Shown here piece by piece: positions 46,401-53,271 of a DNA stretch of 64,000 nucleotides. Where the stretch lies: the NCBI RefSeq assembly GCF_000416985.1, contig NZ_ATDL01000015.1:186001-250000 (forward strand). The letters run 5' to 3'. Source of the stretch: Sphingobacterium paucimobilis HER1398 (GTDB lineage: Bacteria; Bacteroidota; Bacteroidia; Sphingobacteriales; Sphingobacteriaceae). Both the position numbers and the translations under genes were made by a program. How positions within the stretch are numbered: position 1 is the stretch's first letter; every line of letters starts with the position of its first letter. The notes below the pieces were generated by a model. The model saw only the letters and a list, made by a program, of their open reading frames with translations. It had not been told where the DNA came from and ran no database searches.

Positions 46401-46425
46401 AGGTGAGTGCTGCAAACACTCACCT
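46401..46425 (-). other. fecR-susC intercistronic stem-loop (module 5)
   Basis: Perfect 9-bp stem AGGTGAGTG (46401-46409) with CACTCACCT (46417-46425), mRNA loop TTTGCAG, placed 3 bp after the fecR stop. The loop resembles TTTGCCG of module 2. T's follow only on the plus strand, so on the transcribed strand it is not a standard terminator. Confidence 0.65.
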
Positions 46426-46428
46426 TTT

Positions 46429-47607
46429 TTATTTTTCTTTTCTCGAACTAATTATAAGCTTTCCAGACTTATAATCGATATTTACAGGTCCTGCCTTCTT
46501 TATCATATCCAATACTTTTCGAACGTCCTCATATTTTGAGATGGTGCCTCCAAAGGGTAGTCGCTTTACTTCTTCGTCAGCATAGTACACTGATACATCA
46601 TACCAACGGCTTATTTTATCAACAACACGCTCTAACGGTTCATTTTCGAAAATGAAATACCCATTTTTCCAAGAGACTACCTGCTCTACATCTGTATTTC
46701 GAATAGTTAACTCCCCATTGACTAAGCGCGCCTGCTGACCAGGAACCAAAAGCTTACCATTGACCTTTACGGCCCCCTCCACCAGTGTGGTACGGACGAT
46801 GGGTTCATTATCATAACTGCTTACATTAAAATGTGTACCTAGCACTTCGACTTTCTGTCCGCGACTCTTAACGATAAATAAACGGCGCTTATCTTTAGCT
46901 ACTTCAAAATATCCTTCTCCTGTTAATTGAACCTCCCGCTGTTCTTGGTTGGTAAATCGAGTCGGATAATGTAAGGATGATTCTGCATTAAGATACACAT
47001 GAGTATTGTCTGGAAGCATAACCTGAATCTCTTGTCCACGGCTAGTTCTAATGGTATTGTATCCGATAGGACCACTTTCATTGGACATCACTTCGTAACG
47101 AATCTGTCCACTATGGGTTCGCGAGATCTTCACACCAGATTGTTCGGCTATGTTTCCTCTTATTGCGTTGTTAATAGGTACATTGCTGCCATCAGCCAAA
47201 GTCAAAGTGGCTCCGTAATGTCCTGGTACGATCTCCTGAATAGTGCGAGGACCTTCATGATTATTAACAGCACGATAGCTTTGATACATATAGAATCCGG
47301 CAAAAGCTAAGAAAAGGAGTATAGCTGCTGCCACCATCTGTCTTAAATAGGTTATGAATGATACTGAAGATCTTTCTTCGCTTTGTCCTTCTACCTCGAC
47401 AGAAGTATGCACTGGATGAAGTTTTCTAGAAAGTTCAACACGGACAGCTTCTCTAATCTGACGCTTTTCTAAAGAAGGAAGATCATCCCAAAGACTACTG
47501 TTCTCATCAAGCCAATTTAAACAATGTATATACTGTTCAATTTCCTCAATGGTCGCTGTACCTTCCGCAATCTTGTCTGCAATCGCTATAAATTCTTCTT
47601 TACGCAT
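46429..47607 (-). CDS. FecR-family anti-sigma factor (module 5)
   Basis: About 392 residues from ATG 47607 (MRKEEF; the codon two places earlier is TTG). Membrane span about 90-110 (MVAAAILLFLAFAGFYMY), FecR domain (LPDNTHVYLNAESSLHYP, VQLTGEGYFEVAK, VLGTHFNVSSY) and C-terminal DUF4974 (FIFENEPLERVVDKISRWYDV). There is a 173-bp gap to the sigma gene with no other feature seen. Confidence 0.93.
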   Translation of the reverse strand: MRKEEFIAIADKIAEGTATIEEIEQYIHCLNWLDENSSLWDDLPSLEKRQIREAVRVELSRKLHPVHTSVEVEGQSEERSSVSFITYLRQMVAAAILLFLAFAGFYMYQSYRAVNNHEGPRTIQEIVPGHYGATLTLADGSNVPINNAIRGNIAEQSGVKISRTHSGQIRYEVMSNESGPIGYNTIRTSRGQEIQVMLPDNTHVYLNAESSLHYPTRFTNQEQREVQLTGEGYFEVAKDKRRLFIVKSRGQKVEVLGTHFNVSSYDNEPIVRTTLVEGAVKVNGKLLVPGQQARLVNGELTIRNTDVEQVVSWKNGYFIFENEPLERVVDKISRWYDVSVYYADEEVKRLPFGGTISKYEDVRKVLDMIKKAGPVNIDYKSGKLIISSRKEK

Positions 47608-47780
47608 ATACAATCTTAAAAAAGTTACGATTCTATCCGATAGTCGGTCTTAGGAAACTATATATAACATTAAACATGAGTATCTCCTACTATGGACTTA
47701 TAATAGTAAAGCGATAATACGAATAGCAACCCCTAAAGAAATAATTCGATTTTAAAAAAAAAGAAGTAACACACTGATTA

Positions 47781-48350
47781 TTAAATCAAAAAAAACAATA
47801 AAAAATAACAATTGCCCAAAGAACCTTTCAGTCTCTTTAACGCAATAGTCATCTGTGCTTCAACTGTTTTTTCGGAAATTCCCATCTTTTTCGCTATTTC
47901 CTTATTTGAGTAGTATTCTAATCGACTAAGCTTGAAGACCTCTTTGCATCTATCGGGCAAGGTTTCAACTAAAGATTCGATCAACTCCTTTAGTTGTTTA
48001 GCCTCAAAATACAGACTGTCGTCTTGGTATTTTGAGGGGATAGACCTTATCTGTTGAAAAAAAACATCCTGGGCTTTACATGATCTAAAATAACTTACAG
48101 CTTTATACTTTACTGCCGTAAGCAAATAACCTTTACATGTGGTGAGTTTCCACAAGGATCTGTTGCTCCAAAACCATGTAAAAATTTCTTGAATAATATC
48201 CTTTGCTACATGTTTATCACGCGTTACATTGTAGGCGTAACCTATTAGTAGGTCGAAATGTCTGGCATATAGTTCTTCAAAAGCCTGATAATCGTCCTCT
48301 TTAACAAGTTGCAACAATATCTCTTCACGCTGTTCAGAATAGGCTATCAT
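47781..48350 (-). CDS. ECF RNA polymerase sigma factor (module 5)
   Basis: About 189 residues from ATG 48350 (MIAYSEQREEI). The frame extends to 48458 but that would cross the promoter and the repeat. Region 2: QAFEELYARHFDLLIGYAY ... DIIQEIFTWFWSNRS. Region 4: LPDRCKEVFKLSRLEYYSNKEIAKKMGISEKTVEAQ. First gene of module 5, at the right end of the AT-rich segment. Confidence 0.91.
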   Translation of the reverse strand: MIAYSEQREEILLQLVKEDDYQAFEELYARHFDLLIGYAYNVTRDKHVAKDIIQEIFTWFWSNRSLWKLTTCKGYLLTAVKYKAVSYFRSCKAQDVFFQQIRSIPSKYQDDSLYFEAKQLKELIESLVETLPDRCKEVFKLSRLEYYSNKEIAKKMGISEKTVEAQMTIALKRLKGSLGNCYFLLFFLI

Positions 48351-48371
48351 TAATCTATAGGTTGGATCCAA

Positions 48372-48400
48372 TAAAAGTAAGTTACAGCAATTATAACAAA
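48372..48400 (-). promoter_or_regulatory. Promoter of the module 5 sigma gene
   Basis: On the minus strand TTTG (48400-48397), 17 bases, then TACTTTTA (48379-48372), one base off TAnnTTTG. Predicted start about 48368, leader about 18 nt. Confidence 0.5.
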
Positions 48401-48442
48401 AAAAAATCATATAATCTTCAGAAACCACAACAGGCAAAAAAT

Positions 48443-48473
48443 CCCTGAAGATCCCCACTTCGGGGTGTTTTTT
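48443..48473 (+). repeat. 31-bp direct repeat, right copy
   Basis: Exact copy of 25986-26016. Here it is preceded by AAAAAT (as in sRNA copies B and C), so the base of the hairpin does not pair properly, and no sRNA 5' segment is present. It looks like one half of a recombined terminator. Confidence 0.8.
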
Positions 48474-48518
48474 TAAAGGTTATCAAATGTGGTATATAAT
48501 TTGATGATTCAATAATGC

Positions 48519-48526
48519 TAAATTTG
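48519..48526 (+). promoter_or_regulatory. -7 box of the lipocalin-like gene
   Basis: TAAATTTG (full TAnnTTTG match) ends five bases before ATG 48532, implying a leader of about one base. Confidence 0.5.
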
Positions 48527-48531
48527 CTATT

Positions 48532-48909
48532 ATGAGGTTATTCTGTTTTCTAACTGTCCTATCAAGTATAATATTTCTTTCCTTCAACAGGCAACAACAC
48601 CCTTTGCATAAAAAATGGCAACTGGTAGCCGAACGGATGACCTATTTCAACCTGGATCATACGCCTTATGAGGAAGGCAGAGAGCGGCTGGATTCGGTAA
48701 AGAATGTAACGGTACAATTTCTACCGGACGGCTCATTCCAGTCGCCCGAAGGCAATGGAAGCTATACGTTATCCAAGGATTCCATATACCTAAACCTCAA
48801 TGGTAAAAAAACTGCTTTCAAATACGAGGTAAACAATTCGAAGCTCATGATAGAAAGCTATATCAAGAGGCCTGAATATTTGATCAGGTCAAGGCTGTAC
48901 CTGGAATAG
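48532..48909 (+). CDS. Lipocalin-like hypothetical protein
   Basis: 125 residues with a hydrophobic start (LFCFLTVLSSIIFLSF). The rest is a small beta-rich domain: HPLHKKWQLVAERMTYF, VTVQFLPDGSF, GNGSYTLSKDSIYLNL and KYEVNNSKLMIES, the pattern of lipocalin-like stress or copy proteins of Bacteroidota. No cysteine lipobox. Function unknown. First gene to the right of the 31-bp repeat, so probably core rather than island. Confidence 0.65.
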   Translation: MRLFCFLTVLSSIIFLSFNRQQHPLHKKWQLVAERMTYFNLDHTPYEEGRERLDSVKNVTVQFLPDGSFQSPEGNGSYTLSKDSIYLNLNGKKTAFKYEVNNSKLMIESYIKRPEYLIRSRLYLE

Positions 48910-48914
48910 AAACG

Positions 48915-50051
48915 CTATAAATTAAAAGGTTTCTTAGCATCGCCAGACCATTGGTATTTATAAATCGTACTTTGCTGCTGCCCCTCTTTGGTTCTTCTAT
49001 TATGGGAGATATAGAACCATCCATTGCCGATAGGACATAAACCGGTAGCGCCCCACGCAAAATGCCATCCTGAAATACCTGAATTCATATCCTTATTTCC
49101 ACCTTCGGCCAAATGTAAGATAGCGACTTTTTCTTCCTTGTTATCAGACTGGATGATTCCCTTTGTAGGCTTCTTTTTACCATCGATGGCAAACAGGTCA
49201 TAATTGGGATAGATGGATTTCTTTCCTTTATAAACCGCAGCGAAAAAATTACCGGTATAACTATCATAGGCTAGATTCTGAATACCATAGGTCGTATTTC
49301 CTGTTTTTAAAAAATACTTTGCCTTTGGTTTTTTGGGTCCCGACTGATGCAACTTGCCTAATAAAAGTTGCTGTCCATATTTATCCCAATCCTTGATATC
49401 ATACTGTAAAATAACCTGATGATCGTTGTCATTTCTAGTGGTATCACCGTACACACCATATGCTACGTAGAGGTAGTCTTTTTTGCTTTTTGGGTGACCA
49501 AAAGCAGGCCCAAAAGTAAGCCCATCGATACCCGAGCACGCATAGCGATGCTTCTTGATCTGTGCACCTACCCTGACCGAAGATTCGTGATCTATGACGG
49601 GTTCAGCCAGATACACTGTCTTTAGCAAATCTTCCTTCTCGGCATTCATACCGGGACGTACAATCTTAGCGCCGTCAAAAACAGCTACGTAAAATCCATT
49701 TTGCTTTGAAACAGCTACCCCCAGTTCCTTGCTGATGCCCTGCCCTATACCATCGCTTTTATATTCGAGAGAACCGTATACTTTTCCATCTTTGAAATCA
49801 AGATCGCCCAAGTGTCCGGAAAATCCGACCACGCTGCCGATCAATTTGCCCGACAAATCCATCTTAATCAAACTGTTGGTAAACGAGAAGTAGACACATT
49901 CATTTATACTGTCTATCGCCCCCCCTTGCACATGAAACTTTCCTCGATCTCCGGTGGCAATAGAGTCCGGCCAGGCGGTCATCATTTTTTGACTATACAG
50001 TGAACCTATGCAAGCTATATAACAGAATAAGATTAGAATTGATTTTTTCAT
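48915..50051 (-). CDS. Secreted beta-propeller-like protein of unknown function
   Basis: 378 residues with a signal peptide (ILILFCYIACIGSLYS). The body has repeated short strands with GNG/DGK turns (DFKDGKVYGSLEY, AYGVYGDTT, YDSYTGNFFAAVY, PIGNGWFYISHNRR), suggesting a propeller, but no named family is recognised. It converges with the lipocalin-like gene. A TACATTTG box (50063-50056) ends four bases before its ATG. Confidence 0.65.
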   Translation of the reverse strand: MKKSILILFCYIACIGSLYSQKMMTAWPDSIATGDRGKFHVQGGAIDSINECVYFSFTNSLIKMDLSGKLIGSVVGFSGHLGDLDFKDGKVYGSLEYKSDGIGQGISKELGVAVSKQNGFYVAVFDGAKIVRPGMNAEKEDLLKTVYLAEPVIDHESSVRVGAQIKKHRYACSGIDGLTFGPAFGHPKSKKDYLYVAYGVYGDTTRNDNDHQVILQYDIKDWDKYGQQLLLGKLHQSGPKKPKAKYFLKTGNTTYGIQNLAYDSYTGNFFAAVYKGKKSIYPNYDLFAIDGKKKPTKGIIQSDNKEEKVAILHLAEGGNKDMNSGISGWHFAWGATGLCPIGNGWFYISHNRRTKEGQQQSTIYKYQWSGDAKKPFNL

Positions 50052-50055
50052 AGTA

Positions 50056-50063
50056 CAAATGTA
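50056..50063 (-). promoter_or_regulatory. -7 box of the propeller-like gene
   Basis: TACATTTG on the minus strand, full TAnnTTTG match, with TACT and then the ATG at 50051; predicted leader one base. Confidence 0.5.
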
Positions 50064-50216
50064 AACTTATTATACCTTAATGAACAGTACTATTTAATCT
50101 TCCCACATTCTAAATTGAAAACACGAATAGAAATATAGCCCACCTCTAAAAATGGCGCATTTTTTGTAATTTGGCTCATCATGATTGTCGAATGCAGTCA
50201 GTAACAAATTAAGTAT

Positions 50217-51278
50217 ATGAAAAACATCGGAAGAAAAATCAGTTGCACAGTAGCTCTGGCCGCTGTCCTATTAACCCCTAGCCTTAAAACAGAGGCCTGC
50301 ACCCGTGTAGTCTACAAAGGTCCCAACAACACGGTAATAACCGCCCGCAGTATGGACTTTTCACTTGAAATAGCGGCCAACATGTGGGTATTTCCTCGGG
50401 GAATCGCACGCGATGGCGCTACTGGTACCAACACAGCAAAATGGACATCGAAATATGGAAGTGTAGTCACCAGCTCTTGGGACATCGCCGTATCCGATGG
50501 TATGAATGAAAAAGGATTGGTAGCCAATATGCTCTGGCTTGTCAGTTCTCAGTATCCTAAATTTGAAAAAGATGGGAAAGGAAAGAAAGGCTTGGCCATA
50601 TCCCTATGGGCACAGTATGCCCTGGATAACTTTGGCACCGTAGCCGAAGCCGTCCAAGAATTGCGCAAAGAAGATTTCGTGGTTGTCACGGATTTTATCC
50701 CTGGCACGGACAAGTTTACCACGGTACACCTGTCGCTGTCAGATGCTAACGGTGACAATGCGATTTTTGAATATATTGACGGCAAGCTCGTGATCCATCA
50801 TGACACTTCCTACACGGTCATGACCAATGATCCTACATTCGAAGAGCAGCTAGCTATCAATAAATATTGGAAAACCATTCCAGGAAACATCTTCCTGCCG
50901 GGCACCAATAAAGCAGTAGATCGATTTGTTCGCGCTTCCTATTATATCACTGCCATTCCACAAACGGATAATACCCGAGTAGCCGTCGCCGGTGCATTCA
51001 GTGTCATCAGGCAATGTTCAGTACCTTATGGTATTTCTACCGAAGGATTTCCGAATCTTTCGACAACACGGTGGCGAACCGTTTCGGACCAAAAGAATCT
51101 GGTATATTATTTTGAAGATGCATTAAGTCCCAATGCGATATGGGTAGATTTCAAGAAGCTGGACTTCGACAAAAAAGCTAATGTTAAGAAGCTTGCTTTG
51201 GACAAAAACCAAATTTATGCGGGAGAGACGTCCATGCAGTTTGCAAACGCCAAACCTTTTGTCTTTCAAGGAATATAA
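50217..51278 (+). CDS. Secreted linear amide C-N hydrolase (choloylglycine hydrolase / penicillin V acylase family)
   Basis: 353 residues. Ntn-hydrolase: the signal peptide would be removed just before C28 (KTEA/CTRVVYKG), exposing the catalytic N-terminal cysteine. R44 and D47 (TARSMDF) sit 16 and 19 residues later, as in bile salt hydrolases. Further family features are DGMNEKGLVANMLWL and FEYIDGKLVIHHD. Family members cleave bile-acid conjugates, penicillin V or acyl-homoserine lactones; which applies here cannot be told. Likely periplasmic. Stand-alone gene. Confidence 0.88.
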   Translation: MKNIGRKISCTVALAAVLLTPSLKTEACTRVVYKGPNNTVITARSMDFSLEIAANMWVFPRGIARDGATGTNTAKWTSKYGSVVTSSWDIAVSDGMNEKGLVANMLWLVSSQYPKFEKDGKGKKGLAISLWAQYALDNFGTVAEAVQELRKEDFVVVTDFIPGTDKFTTVHLSLSDANGDNAIFEYIDGKLVIHHDTSYTVMTNDPTFEEQLAINKYWKTIPGNIFLPGTNKAVDRFVRASYYITAIPQTDNTRVAVAGAFSVIRQCSVPYGISTEGFPNLSTTRWRTVSDQKNLVYYFEDALSPNAIWVDFKKLDFDKKANVKKLALDKNQIYAGETSMQFANAKPFVFQGI

Positions 51279-51292
51279 CAGCATTTCTGTCT

Positions 51293-51332
51293 ATAAGCAC
51301 GAACGGGTATAAATATACCTATTCGTGCTTAT
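51293..51332. terminator. Convergent terminator, amide hydrolase / DUF2200
   Basis: Near-perfect long hairpin, ATAAGCACGAA pairing with TTCGTGCTTAT and an inner GGGTATA/TATACC, covering the gap between two convergent genes and the last codon of the minus-strand one. Confidence 0.7.
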
Positions 51333-51694
51333 TGCGTTCTCAGGATCTTCTCTATCTTCTTACCCTTTGCCAGTTCATCGACCAGTTTATCCAGATAACG
51401 CACCTTTTGCGTTAACGGATCAGCGATCTCTTCAACGCGATAACCGCAGATTACCCCTTTGATCAGACAGGCATCAGGATGCAGTGTGGCTTTCTCAAAG
51501 AACTCTTCAAAAGTCAACTTGTCCCGAATTGCATCGTAGATTTCACTATCGCCCATACCTGTCAGCCAAGCAATCACTTGCAGTAATTCCTCACGCGTCC
51601 TTCCTTTTCGTCCTATCTTTGCTAGGTAGTGGGGATATACGGAAGCAAACGTCATCTTTGCGATCCTTTGGTCCTGTGTATTCGAATTATTCAT
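51329..51694 (-). CDS. DUF2200 family protein
   Basis: 121 residues matching the whole small DUF2200 family: RIAKMTFASVYPHYLAKIGRKGRT, LIAWLTG-type helix (VIAWLTGMGD), FEEFFEKATLHPDACLIKGVICGYRVEEI and ending in DKLVDELAKGKKIEKILR. Cytosolic, function unknown in the family. Start ATG 51694. Confidence 0.87.
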   Translation of the reverse strand: MNNSNTQDQRIAKMTFASVYPHYLAKIGRKGRTREELLQVIAWLTGMGDSEIYDAIRDKLTFEEFFEKATLHPDACLIKGVICGYRVEEIADPLTQKVRYLDKLVDELAKGKKIEKILRTQ

Positions 51695-51745
51695 GACAGT
51701 GTAGTTTTTTAATTATTTTTCTTTACTAATATCCGATTTGCTGCT

Positions 51746-51753
51746 TATATTTG
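51746..51753 (+). promoter_or_regulatory. -7 box upstream of the histidine kinase
   Basis: TATATTTG, a full TAnnTTTG match; the leader to ATG 51886 would be about 128 nt. Confidence 0.4.
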
Positions 51754-51885
51754 ATCAAAGAGATACTCTAAATTATAAAATCAGCAGCATACCAACCTAA
51801 TCATTTACTACATCAACTTCCAAAAAGAAATAATCAAAAATAGAATTACTATTATCATTATACCAACACACTGAATAATAGGCCT

Positions 51886-53256
51886 ATGAAACGTATCCAA
51901 AATTATTGGAATATGCTAACGCATATCGGTACCGATACGTCTATGTCATATATGGATTTTAAGCGAGCTCATATGGTCAATCTCATTGCATTGCTCTGTA
52001 TCCTTCCTGCTTTCTATTTTTCTATTACCAATTTTGTAGAGCAGCGGCCACTATTGGCACTGATAAACCTGTCAAATGGTCTCTGTGATATTGCTGTTCT
52101 CTTCTTTCAATATCACCGCAAGCATAATTATGCCAAACTCATGTTATTGGGAAGCAACTTTATTTTCTTTTTTGCCGGCGCCATGCTCTATCAGAATGGA
52201 GCTGAATATTTTTTGCTGTGCATCCTGATTTCTTCTACATTGCTGTATGAAGATCGACGTATCCACATGCTTTTTGCGCTAGCCGTCACCTTGGCTATGA
52301 TACTGATCTATATATACCCAGATCTAAACTCTTTCGAACAGCCAGTCCCGGTGCTTCGGGTACTATACAACATTATCTGTTCGCTTATCTTCATTGTAGT
52401 GTCGGTCAATTTTTTTCTGAAGATTATCTACAGCAATATGCGAAAAATCGAAGATCAGCGCCAGACCCTACAAGCCATCAACAAGGATAAGGAAAAAATA
52501 TTCTCTATCATCGCACATGATATCAAAAGTCCTTTTGCCACACTGGAGACCATGGTACTGGCACTCGAGCAGCAGGTCCTGGACAATAGCGTATCGGCTG
52601 ATTTTATCAGACAATTACACCTGCGTATAGTCCAACAGAATCAAGTGCTGGATGATCTATTGCAATGGGGCAGCAGCAGTCTTCGAGGAATGGCTGCAGC
52701 ACCATCTCCTATTGCTGTCAGGCCTGTAATCGTAGATATTCTCCTTGCTTTTGAGGAACAGATTACGGTCAAGCAATTAAAGGTAACAGTGGACATCGAA
52801 GAGCAGGAAGAGGTCATGGTCAATAAGGACCATTTGGTGATTATCTTACGCAATTTTATCAGTAACGCTATAAAATTCAGCTATGTGACCGGCGAAATCG
52901 GTGTTTTCAGCTCACAGGACAAACATTTTACATATATCCATATCAAAGATCAAGGAATAGGAATTCAACCCTCCACATCCGCCCTGCTGTTCAATGTAAT
53001 ACAGCGCAAATCATTGGGTACAGTGGATGAGCCGGGTACTGGACTGGGGCTGGTCCTGTGCAAGGATCTGATCGAACGCAATAAAGGAGTGGTCAATATC
53101 AACAGTACTCCTAATAAAGGTTCCATATTTACGGTAGGGTTGCCTACGGTCGAAAGTCCTCCGCATGATATCGCGACGAAAAGCTCCCCGCTCTCGCAGG
53201 TCAAGGAGAAAACTGCAACACCCCAAAAAACAGCCGGATCTTTCGAAATACACTAG
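51886..53256 (+). CDS. Membrane sensor histidine kinase
   Basis: 456 residues. The N-terminal half (about 30-185) has about six hydrophobic segments and no recognised sensor domain. A short coiled linker (NMRKIEDQRQTLQAINKDKEK) leads to the H box FSIIAHDIKSPF with phospho-acceptor H211. The N box (LRNFISNAIKFSY), G1 (KDQGIGIQ) and G2 (GTGLGLVLCKDLI) are all present. No response regulator is adjacent, so it is an orphan in this window. The C-terminal tail of about 35 residues is low in complexity. Confidence 0.9.
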   Translation: MKRIQNYWNMLTHIGTDTSMSYMDFKRAHMVNLIALLCILPAFYFSITNFVEQRPLLALINLSNGLCDIAVLFFQYHRKHNYAKLMLLGSNFIFFFAGAMLYQNGAEYFLLCILISSTLLYEDRRIHMLFALAVTLAMILIYIYPDLNSFEQPVPVLRVLYNIICSLIFIVVSVNFFLKIIYSNMRKIEDQRQTLQAINKDKEKIFSIIAHDIKSPFATLETMVLALEQQVLDNSVSADFIRQLHLRIVQQNQVLDDLLQWGSSSLRGMAAAPSPIAVRPVIVDILLAFEEQITVKQLKVTVDIEEQEEVMVNKDHLVIILRNFISNAIKFSYVTGEIGVFSSQDKHFTYIHIKDQGIGIQPSTSALLFNVIQRKSLGTVDEPGTGLGLVLCKDLIERNKGVVNINSTPNKGSIFTVGLPTVESPPHDIATKSSPLSQVKEKTATPQKTAGSFEIH

Positions 53257-53271
53257 AAAAATACTGAACGC

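Noticed and set aside
46401..46425. fecR-susC stem-loops as intrinsic terminators of the sigma/fecR mRNA.
   Set aside because: On the transcribed strand none is followed by a U-run; for module 5 the T's lie on the wrong side.
25986..48473. Integrative element with the 31-bp repeats as att sites.
   Set aside because: No integrase, transposase, relaxase or phage gene is present in the segment; I keep only the direct-repeat observation and the recombination hypothesis.
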